This document shows positions 6,813 to 13,818 of a stretch of 26,167 nt of DNA, in pieces. A model generated the notes under the pieces. It was given only the letters and a program-made list of their open reading frames with translations. It made no database searches and was not told the origin of the DNA. Positions within the stretch are counted from its first letter, which is position 1; every line of letters begins with the position of its first letter. Source of the DNA: Phycisphaerae bacterium (GTDB lineage Bacteria > Planctomycetota > Phycisphaerae > UBA1845 > Fen-1342); assembly GCA_020058145.1 (NCBI GenBank), contig JAGVEP010000261.1:1-26167 (forward strand), read 5' to 3'. The translations under genes and the position numbers were made by a program.

Positions 6813-8435
6813 TCAGCCGCGCAGCGGCCGAATCCTCTTCGTGGTCCGATCCTTGAACTGCACCCGCACTTCGCCGTTGGCGAAGACCTTGACCGACTTC
6901 CAAGCCGGTTTCAGTCCCGCGAGCGCCTCCATAATGCTGCGCCGCAGTTGCTCGTCGGGACCCAGCAAGTCTGCCCAGAAGCGGTCCAGCTCGCGCTCGA
7001 AGTCCGCCTGTTGTGTGTCGTACGTGTCCCCTTCGTCGCACCAGCCGCCAAAGTGGTACCAGATCTCGGACGGGCGCAGGCGCTCCTCCGCGACGCGCGT
7101 GACCAGCACTTCGTCATCGCACCAGCCCTTGGCATTCTCGGGTGGTGGTGCCTTCGCCATGCAGACCTGCGACCCAAACGTCTTCCCGTCGCTGGCCTGC
7201 ACACTGATCGCCAGCAAGCTGACGCACGTCAGCGTGCCCGTCCAGACACAAACGCTGTGCAGCTCCTTGCCGCTTGTGAGCGTGACTTTGCCGATGGTCG
7301 GCAGCTTTGCCCACGCGTACCCGTCGTACTCCTTGCGGATGCTCACCGGGATAAACGGTTCAGGGAACTGACCGAGCGCGGCCAGCAGGTGCGCGTTGGT
7401 CTCGTCGGAGTCCGTGCCGCCCGGGAAGTCCGGGTCGAAGCGATAGCAGCGCTCCAGCAGGAAATCCTTGGGCATCGGCACTTCGACCGGCTCGGGGGCA
7501 TCGCAGGTCGAAAGCAATCCGACCTTGAACGTCGGCGTCGCTTCCGGCAGCGCGATGCCCAGCTCTCGGGCCCGCTGGTATTGTCTGTACGGCAGGCAAT
7601 GGTGCCCACGGCGCTGAATGTAGCGATAAGCCTCCAGCTCCAACGCCGCTTTGAGCTGCGCAAAGACCTCGTTCTCCACCAACCGCGTGCGGGCCGGCAG
7701 CATCAGCCGGATGCCCGTCGGCTCGCCGGTCAGGTCGACCAGGAACCACAGCCCCTGCTCGTTCACGGGATGAAAGTCGAAGCTGGTCGTCTGGCCGTGG
7801 AAGTTGACCAGGACGTTGTCGCTGTAGGCGAGGCTACGCCGCACCTGCCGGTGCCAGGAGTTCAGGTGCTCCGCTTCGCGCACCTCGATCCGGCAGCCCA
7901 GCTCAGGATGATGCGCGGCCTGATCGCTTACGAACAACTCGCAGGCGCACGGGCAGTCGTCGACCGCAACTTTCAAGCCGCTGAAAACGGCCAGCGGGCT
8001 GACGATGGAGTGGGACCACTCGTCATCTTCGAACTGGACGATCGTGCCTGGCACTGGCTCGGGATCGGATAGCACTTCGACCGGCGCGCCGCGCCAGCCG
8101 TCGTTGCTGATCTGCACCATCCGGCCGTTGGACCGAATCGTGACCGCCCGTGGCGCCAGGCAGAACAGCCCAACGCCGGCGGGGTCCTCGCTGTCCTCGA
8201 ACTCCTCGTCCCAGCCGGAACCACCGAGGTCCAGCAGCTTGGCGAAGGTCTCGACACCGTGTCCGTTGTCACGGACGGTAACAAGACCATCGCTATTCGT
8301 GATGTCAACGCGTGTCGCGCCGGCCCGCCGAGCGTTCTGGAGCAGCTCGATGATCCGGCCCTCCAATGTTCCGGTGAACAGGCGACTTGCTTTCGTCAGC
8401 AGCCGTGGGTTCACACATGCTTGTATGGTTGTCAT
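6813..8435 (-). CDS. HSP90-like (GHKL) ATPase-domain protein
   Basis: A 540-aa protein with an N-terminal GHKL ATP-binding fold: the N box ELLQNARRAGATRVDI (~30-45), G1 box DNGHGV (~56-61), and a GSGWDEEF...AGVGLFCLAPRAVTI segment (~72-100) for the lid and G2 box. The rest is unlike HSP90, MutL or gyrase domains that I recognise, and contains a LMLPARTRLVENEVFAQL segment and several Cys-poor mixed regions. The start is at ATG 8435, with GGAG 8 nt upstream; the longer frame to 8591 has no ribosome site. The protein probably uses ATP to drive a conformational clamp on a client or DNA, but the substrate is unknown. It lies downstream of the ThiF-like gene. Confidence 0.85.
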   Translation of the reverse strand: MTTIQACVNPRLLTKASRLFTGTLEGRIIELLQNARRAGATRVDITNSDGLVTVRDNGHGVETFAKLLDLGGSGWDEEFEDSEDPAGVGLFCLAPRAVTIRSNGRMVQISNDGWRGAPVEVLSDPEPVPGTIVQFEDDEWSHSIVSPLAVFSGLKVAVDDCPCACELFVSDQAAHHPELGCRIEVREAEHLNSWHRQVRRSLAYSDNVLVNFHGQTTSFDFHPVNEQGLWFLVDLTGEPTGIRLMLPARTRLVENEVFAQLKAALELEAYRYIQRRGHHCLPYRQYQRARELGIALPEATPTFKVGLLSTCDAPEPVEVPMPKDFLLERCYRFDPDFPGGTDSDETNAHLLAALGQFPEPFIPVSIRKEYDGYAWAKLPTIGKVTLTSGKELHSVCVWTGTLTCVSLLAISVQASDGKTFGSQVCMAKAPPPENAKGWCDDEVLVTRVAEERLRPSEIWYHFGGWCDEGDTYDTQQADFERELDRFWADLLGPDEQLRRSIMEALAGLKPAWKSVKVFANGEVRVQFKDRTTKRIRPLRG

Positions 8436-8645
8436 TTGGCTTTCTCCACATGATGGGTATGGCGACGCCCTGCCAATGGCGACATGGCGTCGCGACGTTT
8501 CGGGCTCGCTGCCACGCAGCGTGCCCAGCGTGGTAAGGGAATGGGGCGCGCACACCGTCGGTTGTTGGCGCCGGCGGACGTGCACGCCCACGTAGTCCGC
8601 GCAGCAGAGCCTGCGCGCTTTCGTTGAGCAAACTGGGAATTGGGA
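8436..8645 (-). promoter_or_regulatory. 210-bp gap between ThiF-like and GHKL genes
   Basis: No coding frame with a ribosome site is visible. The gap holds an 8-bp perfect inverted repeat (GCGACGCC, 8462-8469, with GGCGTCGC, 8486-8493) and a CCACGC/GCGTGG repeat near 8512-8533. They could form secondary structure in the transcript. No convincing promoter box is present. Confidence 0.35.
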
Positions 8646-9317
8646 TCAGCGGATTTGTGCGACCGTCAGTTCGCCTGCGAGCAGGTTGAGTTGCAGGTCG
8701 GCGTCCACGGGCAATCGCCGCAGGAACTTGGCGAACTGCGCGATCATCAACCCGGCCGCGATGTTGGCGCAGAAGATCGTGCTCCTGGCCGTGCATGCGC
8801 CGGCGTAGGCTTGGTCAGCAGCGAACAGTGTGGTCGGATAATGCCGGCGCGAGGCCGCGTCACAAGCGGTCAGGACGCGCAACACTTCGGCACTCATCCG
8901 GCCATCGGCCCAGAACTCCACGCGATCATGCACCGCCTGCCAGATCAGGCGGCGCGTGTCGATCGCGTCCACGCAGCAGAAAACGGCGTTGCCAACCTCC
9001 AGGCTGCGGCGGAAGCGTTCGCTGAGCTCGTGAACCTCCAATCCATGGTGAATCTGCTGGCACAGGTCCGCCGTGGCCGAGACCTTGGTGCGGGACAGGT
9101 CGTCTTCCAGATAGCCTTGGCAGGCGAGGTTGACCGGCTCGACGATGTCGGGATCAACCAGTTGCAGCCAGGGCACACCCATGGCGGCCAGTTGCAGTGC
9201 AACCTGGCGGCCGATGGCACCAACGCCGACCACCGTGGCCCGGCAGTCAGCCAGCCGCTCGGGCGGCACGATCTCGCGCTGCCGCAGGTCGCGGTCAGCC
9301 AGATTGGGGATGGTCAT
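8646..9317 (-). CDS. ThiF/E1-like adenylyltransferase
   Basis: A 223-aa Rossmann protein of the ThiF/E1 family. GVGAIG (~31-36) is the ATP loop, LQLVDPDIVEPVNLACQGYLEDDLSRTKV (~51-79) holds the acidic residue and Arg/Lys that bind ATP, FCCVDA follows, and near the C-terminus is ACTARSTIFCANIAAGLM, a cysteine-containing segment seen in short mobile-element E1-like proteins. The family adenylates the C-terminus of a ubiquitin-like or sulfur-carrier protein. No recognisable ubiquitin-like, E2 or JAB partner is encoded in the window. The start at ATG 9317 overlaps the preceding stop as ATGA; GTG 9323 is the alternative. PRTRC-type plasmid clusters carry a similar ThiF gene, but their other members are absent here. 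Confidence 0.88.
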   Translation of the reverse strand: MTIPNLADRDLRQREIVPPERLADCRATVVGVGAIGRQVALQLAAMGVPWLQLVDPDIVEPVNLACQGYLEDDLSRTKVSATADLCQQIHHGLEVHELSERFRRSLEVGNAVFCCVDAIDTRRLIWQAVHDRVEFWADGRMSAEVLRVLTACDAASRRHYPTTLFAADQAYAGACTARSTIFCANIAAGLMIAQFAKFLRRLPVDADLQLNLLAGELTVAQIR

Positions 9318-9562
9318 AGCCACACCCCGCTTTCGGCCGCGCCGAGGAATTCCCCGGCTTCATCGAGCCCCAGGCCCCAATCCAGCCCGCTTTCCAACGC
9401 GGCCAGGAGTTCCTGATTAGGGTCCTCGGGTGTAGCCGCAGGTGCGTCCAGCGCAGCGAGGTGCGTTCCCCTGCGCGCACTATCCAGGCCAAGGTCGGCC
9501 AGCGGTAGCGGCCGGATATTGCGGTCGTACTCGCCGGCCCACGCGGCGTGGTCAGACCGCAC
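9314..9562 (-). CDS. Small protein (82 aa) translationally coupled to ThiF-like gene
   Basis: An acidic, Ala- and Leu-rich 82-aa protein with no cysteine pairs or signal peptide. It starts at GTG 9562; an in-frame stop precedes it, and the nearest GGAGG lies 19 nt upstream, a poor spacing. Its stop overlaps the ThiF-like start (ATGA). The position directly ahead of an E1-like enzyme is where a carrier protein might be expected, but it lacks a Gly-Gly terminus (it ends SGVWL), so that role is not supported. I do not recognise the family. Confidence 0.6.
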   Translation of the reverse strand: MRSDHAAWAGEYDRNIRPLPLADLGLDSARRGTHLAALDAPAATPEDPNQELLAALESGLDWGLGLDEAGEFLGAAESGVWL

Positions 9563-9631
9563 CGGCCGGCGAAGATGGACGACGCCTCCGCAAGTTTACG
9601 CCGCGCCGGGGGTTGATACAGTTGAGGCGTG

Positions 9632-10246
9632 ATGACGGACCGGCCCGACGACGAACTTGTGTTGGCGGCCGCCCGCGGCGACCCGGGCGCGTTTGCCTTC
9701 CTGGTCGAGCGGCATCATGGCGCGCTCATGCAGTTCGTCTGCCGCTTTCTCGGCTTGGCGGATCGCAACCAGGCAGAGGACCTCGCTCAGGATGTGTTCC
9801 TCGCCGCCTGGAAGGCCGCGCCGACGTTTCGCCCCCGTCCCGGGGTGCTCGTGCTCTCGTGGCTGCTCCGAATCGCCACGAACATCTGCCTGAACTACCG
9901 CCGGGGGGCATGCTTGCGCGTTGCTGCCTCGCTTGACCGAGACCCGTGCGCGGTGCCGGAGTCCGCCGATTGTGCGGAACCCGAGATCACAGCGCTGGCA
10001 CAGGAACGGGCAGAATGCGTGCGCGCGGCCCTGGCCGAACTGCCGCCGATGCAGCGGGCTGCACTGATTCTACGGGAGTACCACGACCTGTCCTACGCCG
10101 AAATTGCGGAAGTTATCGACACGTCCGTGTCGGCCGTCGAAGCACTGCTGTTTCGGGGCAGGAGCCGGCTCCGCGACCTGTTGACCGCAGAGGAATTCGA
10201 GCCCCCACCGCAGGTTTTTCCCGACTGGCGTGCTGAATCCTTGTGA
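9632..10246 (+). CDS. ECF-family RNA polymerase sigma factor
   Basis: A 204-aa sigma factor with only regions 2 and 4. Region 2 spans about residues 12-60 (GDPGAFAFLVERHHGALMQF, RNQAEDLAQDVFLAAWKA). Region 4 spans ~135-185 (ELPPMQRAALILREYHDLSYAEIAEVIDTSVSAVEALLFRGRSRLR), with the helix-turn-helix that reads the -35 box. Start chosen at ATG 9632 because GAGG lies 5 nt upstream; GTG 9629 also fits. ECF factors direct bacterial RNA polymerase to stress promoters and work only with bacterial core enzyme. It is the first gene of a four-gene plus-strand cassette with its anti-sigma and two periplasmic proteins, an arrangement like cnrYXH with the order changed. Confidence 0.95.
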   Translation: MTDRPDDELVLAAARGDPGAFAFLVERHHGALMQFVCRFLGLADRNQAEDLAQDVFLAAWKAAPTFRPRPGVLVLSWLLRIATNICLNYRRGACLRVAASLDRDPCAVPESADCAEPEITALAQERAECVRAALAELPPMQRAALILREYHDLSYAEIAEVIDTSVSAVEALLFRGRSRLRDLLTAEEFEPPPQVFPDWRAESL

Positions 10247-10284
10247 GGAGTGAAGCGGGCGCGATCGCCCGCAGGTAATGAACG

Positions 10285-10746
10285 ATGCGTTGCAGAAAGG
10301 CCAAACAGCTCGTCTCGGCCCGGAAGGACGGTGAACTCGACGCCGCTCGTGGCGTGGCGCTGCGGACGCACCTCGAAGATTGCCCGGCCTGTCAGCAGGC
10401 GGCAGACGACTGGGCCGGCGTGTCTGCCGCACTTGCCGTACTCGAGACTCCCGAGCCCCGGCCAGGCTTCACGCAGCGCTTGATCGTTAGGCTGCCAACA
10501 CGGCAGATCGGTCGCTCTGTCTGGTCGGAGTGGCTGGAGGCGCTGCGGCCGGCGCCGCTGGCCGCAGACGGCCTGGCACTCGCCGCGGGCATGCTGATGG
10601 CCGTGTGGATGAATGGCGAGCAGCGCCAGCCTGCTCCGCCGCCGGGTGACCCGACCCAGACAGTCTACGTCGAGTCGTTCGACCCGCTACCCGACGGCTC
10701 GGCTGCGGCGAAGTACCTGTCCATTGTCACCGAGTCGGGGAGATGA
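10285..10746 (+). CDS. Zinc-finger anti-sigma factor, membrane anchored
   Basis: A 153-aa protein. The N-terminus (residues 1-40) carries the anti-sigma zinc finger: an early Cys3, DGEL, then HLEDCPACQ with the H-x3-C-x2-C ligands. A hydrophobic segment at ~92-108 (PLAADGLALAAGMLMAVWM) is a likely single membrane span, leaving ~45 residues outside the cytoplasm. It should hold the ECF sigma inactive until an envelope signal arrives. The start at ATG 10285 has an AGG 10 nt upstream. The stop at 10746 is followed 3 nt later by the next start. A small hairpin (GCGGGCG-CGAT-CGCCCGC) at 10256-10273 lies in the gap after the sigma gene. Confidence 0.88.
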   Translation: MRCRKAKQLVSARKDGELDAARGVALRTHLEDCPACQQAADDWAGVSAALAVLETPEPRPGFTQRLIVRLPTRQIGRSVWSEWLEALRPAPLAADGLALAAGMLMAVWMNGEQRQPAPPPGDPTQTVYVESFDPLPDGSAAAKYLSIVTESGR

Positions 10747-10749
10747 TGC

Positions 10750-11334
10750 ATGTCACTGCTTGTTTCACGACGTACCTGGCTCTGGACGTTGCTGATCGGC
10801 TCGCTCGCGTTCAACGTCGGGTTCGGCACGACGTTCGGCGTCCGGACGTATTGGCACTACTGTCGCGGCGAGTGTGGGCCCGCGGAGTGCTCCGGCCGCC
10901 AGGGTTTACTGGCCGCGCTCAACCTGACGCCGGATCAGCAGCAGCGCATGGACGCAGCGCGCGCGCGTCTCGTGCAACAGGTGGATCAGCTCCGCCAGAA
11001 TCTGACCCCCGAACGAGACGCGCTTGTCGATCTGCTATCGGTCGCCGCGCCGGACCGCGCCGCAATTACAGCCCAACTCGACAAGATCGCGGCGGTCCAG
11101 CGGCAGATTCAGGGACAAGTCGTCGAACATCTGCTGGAGGAGAAGAACCTGCTCACCCCGGACCAGCAGGCCGCGTTTAACGAGATCATCCGCCGGCGCG
11201 TATGTCCGCCCGGCGGACACGGGCCGGAGAGTGTGCCGGGCGCGTCTGAACGCGCAGCGGCCGGCGATTCCGAGCGGTTCGGAACAGCCTCAAGGAACAC
11301 GAGGAACCTAGAGCGAAAGGATGAAGAGCCATGA
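10750..11334 (+). CDS. CnrX/Spy-like periplasmic metal or stress sensor
   Basis: A 194-aa protein with an N-terminal membrane segment or uncleaved signal (RRTWLWTLLIGSLAFNVGFGTTFGV, ~7-31), a Cys/His cluster (HYCRGECGPAEC, ~36-47), and a helical Spy/CpxP/ZraP-type domain bearing the repeated L-TPDQQ motif (LNLTPDQQQRM and LLTPDQQAAF) around a long amphipathic helix. The C-terminal tail is polar and disordered. Proteins like this sense metals or misfolded proteins in the periplasm, and in cnr and related systems one transmits the signal to a membrane anti-sigma. The gene overlaps the next by ATGA and follows the anti-sigma by 3 bp, so all four are one transcript. Confidence 0.85.
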   Translation: MSLLVSRRTWLWTLLIGSLAFNVGFGTTFGVRTYWHYCRGECGPAECSGRQGLLAALNLTPDQQQRMDAARARLVQQVDQLRQNLTPERDALVDLLSVAAPDRAAITAQLDKIAAVQRQIQGQVVEHLLEEKNLLTPDQQAAFNEIIRRRVCPPGGHGPESVPGASERAAAGDSERFGTASRNTRNLERKDEEP

Positions 11335-12113
11335 AGAAGGTCACGTTGATCGGACTGCTGGCCGTCGCAGCGTTGTCGGTGGCGGCAGTGGGACTCGCGG
11401 TCAGTCAGGATGCGCCGCGCGAGGCAGTGGCCGGCGCGGCGCTGGGCCAGGACAAGGACGGGCAATGCGAGCATCAGCCGGGCTCGGCGGCCTGTGAGGA
11501 GGCACACGCCAAGGGGCAGTGTGACCACGGCCCCGGTCCGTGCGATCCGGCCAAGTGCGACCCGGAGAAGTGTGGCGGCAAGTGCGGTCGGCATGGTGAC
11601 AGGTGCGATCCGGCCAAGTGCGATCCGGCCAAGTGCGGCGATGCCAGCGCCGGTTGTCTCGTTCGACTGGGCCTGCTCGCCCAGCTCAATTTGACCACCG
11701 AGCAGCAGCAGGCCATGACCGCAGCGAGAGAGCGAACGCGGCAACAGGTGAACGAGTTGCGGCAGCAACTCACGGCCGAACGGGAGAAGTTGGTCGACCT
11801 GTGGTCCGTACCGGAGCCGGATGAGGCGGCGATCGTGGCCCAGCGTGACAAGGTCGCTGCGCTGCGGCACCAGGTCCAGGAGCGCGTGGCCGCGCACTTG
11901 CTGGAGGTAAAGGGCTTGCTGACGCCCGACCAGCAGACGGAGTTTGACGAGATCATTCGCCGCTGCCCCCCCGGCGGGCACGGCGATGGATGTGACCCCG
12001 CGAAGTGTGATCCCGCCAAGTGCGGCGGGCACGCCGATGGCAAGGGTCGCGCCGGTTGCTCAGGCCGCACACGCGCCGGCTGTGCGGGCCACGCTGCGGG
12101 TGGGGGCGAATAG
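11331..12113 (+). CDS. Secreted Spy-like protein with CDPxKC metal-ligand repeats
   Basis: A 260-aa protein. Residues 1-26 are a signal peptide (KK, hydrophobic core, VSQDA). Residues ~64-105 hold a Cys-rich block of CDPAKC / CDPEKC / CGGKC repeats, encoded in part by a perfect 15-bp DNA tandem repeat. Residues ~108-212 are a Spy/CpxP-like helical domain clearly paralogous to the preceding gene (LGLLAQLNLTTEQQQ, LTAEREKLVDL, GLLTPDQQTEFDEIIRR). A second CDPAKCDPAKCGGH block (~221-235) and further Cys/His residues follow. The many Cys-Asp-His ligands suggest high-capacity binding of soft metals such as Zn, Cu, Cd or Hg; the metal is not determinable. It is likely the output or buffer of the sigma-controlled cassette. 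Confidence 0.85.
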   Translation: MKKVTLIGLLAVAALSVAAVGLAVSQDAPREAVAGAALGQDKDGQCEHQPGSAACEEAHAKGQCDHGPGPCDPAKCDPEKCGGKCGRHGDRCDPAKCDPAKCGDASAGCLVRLGLLAQLNLTTEQQQAMTAARERTRQQVNELRQQLTAEREKLVDLWSVPEPDEAAIVAQRDKVAALRHQVQERVAAHLLEVKGLLTPDQQTEFDEIIRRCPPGGHGDGCDPAKCDPAKCGGHADGKGRAGCSGRTRAGCAGHAAGGGE

Positions 12114-12229
12114 TCCAGAGGACCCCGCCTCGTCCAACGTTTTCGATCTGGGCCTCGCTTCGCGTTGAACTGGTTCGCCTTTGGCGCGGCGCGAGGCCCC
12201 GTCATGCACCACTCTTCTTGGCGTGACAT
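12114..12229 (-). other. Possible truncated reading frame coupled to the 69-aa gene
   Basis: An ATG at 12229 overlaps the stop of the preceding minus-strand gene (TGATG) and has AGGAGGTG upstream, a perfect coupling signal. The frame encodes MSRQEEWCMTGPRAAPK and stays open leftward to 11474, but from ~12114 on it is merely antisense to the CDPxKC gene and becomes low-complexity Pro/His. I read this as the 5' stub of a fourth operon gene cut by arrival of the ECF cassette. A GGGCCTCGC/GCGAGGCCC stem (12150-12199) lies inside it. Confidence 0.3.
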
Positions 12230-12438
12230 CACGCACCTCCTCTCTCGGTGTCCTCGTTCGGAAACGTCCGCCGCCCGGTTGCGGCCGCATCGTCCTGAAG
12301 CGCGTCCAGCAGGTGCATGAGGCCCCACAAGGCCTCGCCGACGGACGAGTTCCGGTCCATTCCGTCCAGCACGTTCAGCAACACAAGCTTCTGCCGGTGC
12401 AGCAACTCCCAATCGACTCGGTCAAGCGAGTTGAACAT
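12229..12438 (-). CDS. Hypothetical protein, 69 aa
   Basis: A small protein (MFNSLDRVDWELLHRQKLVL...) made of an amphipathic helix pair (DWELLHRQKLVLLNVLDG and VGEALWGLMHLLDALQDDAA) with a polar C-terminus. The start at ATG 12438 is supported by AAGGAG ~10 nt upstream and overlaps the previous gene's stop (12422) by 17 bp. I have no firm family name; the helix pair suggests a small structural or adaptor protein. Confidence 0.65.
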   Translation of the reverse strand: MFNSLDRVDWELLHRQKLVLLNVLDGMDRNSSVGEALWGLMHLLDALQDDAAATGRRTFPNEDTERGGA

Positions 12439-12769
12439 GGTCTGGGTTCTCCTTCGGGCGCAGGCCGGCACGAGATCGGTCAGGCTGCGACCGCTTCTTG
12501 TTTCTGACCTTGCGGCGCGGACGGGCTACGTGAACAGCCCCAACTGGATCCTGGCCCACGGCATGCAGCCCACCCTCCGCACAAGCAACCCACTTCACGG
12601 TTTGAAAGAGCACCGCGGCCGCCGCGAGATCATTGGGATAGCACTCGCACGTGTCGCAGCGCTCGACGACCGTCCAGCCTTGAAGCCGCGGCAGTCGGCA
12701 GGACGGTGTGGCCGGGCAGCGGATGCCGTTACCCGGGCACCCTGGGCAGCTTTTCGCGTTACGGCTCAT
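12422..12769 (-). CDS. Cys-rich small protein
   Basis: A 115-aa protein with CPGCPGNGIRCPATPSC (residues ~8-24) and CDTCECYPNDLAAAA (~37-51), followed by a VKWVACAEGG segment and a strongly basic C-terminus (RPRRKVRNKKR). The two cysteine clusters could hold a zinc ion. The start at ATG 12769 has GGGAGGGG 5 nt upstream, and it overlaps the upstream gene by 11 bp. The CD-x-CE-x2-P-x-D-LAAA motif seems familiar from uncharacterised proteins in environmental bacteria. No function is known to me. Confidence 0.62.
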   Translation of the reverse strand: MSRNAKSCPGCPGNGIRCPATPSCRLPRLQGWTVVERCDTCECYPNDLAAAAVLFQTVKWVACAEGGLHAVGQDPVGAVHVARPRRKVRNKKRSQPDRSRAGLRPKENPDHVQLA

Positions 12770-13307
12770 CTGTCCCCTCCCGCACGTGGTCTTCGCGGGT
12801 GCCCGGCTCCGCCTGTCCGCTGAGCACGAACGGCGGGACCTCAGGCACAGCCGGACACAGCTTCCGCAGCGCGGCGATGCCCTCTGCGGTTTGGCCCGCT
12901 TCCAGAAATCCGAGTGCTTCGCCCACGCGCTCCTCCGAAACGAGGCCCTCGTCTCCACCTTCGTTGCTGGCGATACGCACGAGCGGCTCGGTCATTCCGG
13001 GTCGCCAGTCAACGAGGATCGCATCCTCGCCGCACCAGGCTTCCGTATGCCGGCGATACGAGAGACCCAGCTCGCGGCAGGCGGATTCGACCGTGTCGAA
13101 CTCGCCATAGCGGGCTTCCTCGTCGCACAGCCGCAACCACTCGTCAGAGCGCGCCGCCAGCAACTCATCCGCGGTCGTGGGCTCAAACGGCGGCTCACCC
13201 CAGTCGAGCCTGGCGTAATCCGCGCGAATCGCCTTGATCAGTTTTTCCGCTTGGGAGAGTTCGAGGCTCCCGCCAACTCGAATCCATGCCGAATACCTGG
13301 CACCCAT
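12759..13307 (-). CDS. Hypothetical protein, 182 aa
   Basis: An acidic soluble protein with an MGARYSAWIRVGGSLELSQAEKLIKAIRADYARLDWGEPPFEP N-terminal part and a central WCGEDAILVDWRPGMTEPLVRIASNEGG segment; the C-terminus is Pro/Glu-rich. The start at ATG 13307 is chosen because AAAGGAG lies 8 nt upstream; the open frame extends to 13442 without a ribosome site. First gene of a tightly overlapping leftward operon (12769, 12438, 12229 follow). I do not recognise a domain. Confidence 0.65.
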   Translation of the reverse strand: MGARYSAWIRVGGSLELSQAEKLIKAIRADYARLDWGEPPFEPTTADELLAARSDEWLRLCDEEARYGEFDTVESACRELGLSYRRHTEAWCGEDAILVDWRPGMTEPLVRIASNEGGDEGLVSEERVGEALGFLEAGQTAEGIAALRKLCPAVPEVPPFVLSGQAEPGTREDHVREGTDEP

Positions 13308-13818
13308 AGAACTTGCTCCTTTGGCCGCGAGAATCTCAAAACTGTCGCGCCGGCCGCGGCCTTGGCTGGTGCGCAGCAAGTCCCGCGAGACGCGCGAGAC
13401 GTGAATCTGCTTGCTCGTCGAGGATCGAAACTGAAAGAACAAAGAGAGAAGTGACTATCCAAATGTGGGCTGGCTCGGGGCCAATCCCGTTTTCTCGTCG
13501 AGGATCCGCTGCATGATGACCGTGGCTCTGGGCCCGGTGCTGTCACGTGCTGAAAGATCCTCCGGCAACCTTTGGTGTCCGCCGTAGCGGGCAGGTTGCC
13601 ACTGGCACTTTGCGTGCTCAAATATGAGGATTGGGCAGTGGTAATGCGGCCGCGCTTATAAGTTTTTCGGCCCGGGCAGCCGGGCGTGCGCCCTGTCGCT
13701 GCAACGTTAAGCCGGTTGCGCGCGATCAGGCCCGGCCGTTATAGTGGGGCCTCAGAACGCGGGACCCCTGCGTGGCGCGCGGGGGACGGATGTGTCGTTG
13801 CCTGGAGGTTGGGCGAGA
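13308..13818. promoter_or_regulatory. 510-bp divergent intergenic region
   Basis: It separates the leftward operon (13307) from the metallopeptidase (13819). No supported gene is present. Visible elements: a 13-bp direct repeat CTCGTCGAGGATC (13414-13426 and 13494-13506), GC-rich repeats near 13670-13694, and a bacterial-looking promoter (TTGCGC at 13716-13721, 18-bp spacer, TATAGT at 13740-13745) aimed at the metallopeptidase. Confidence 0.45.

Noticed and set aside
10256..10273. Terminator after the sigma gene
   Set aside because: The hairpin is only 7 bp with no T-run and the anti-sigma gene follows at once, so termination there would break the cassette.
11611..11640. CRISPR-like tandem repeats in the CDPxKC gene
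   Set aside because: The 15-bp repeats are in frame, without spacers, and encode the Cys-Asp-Pro-x-Lys motif.
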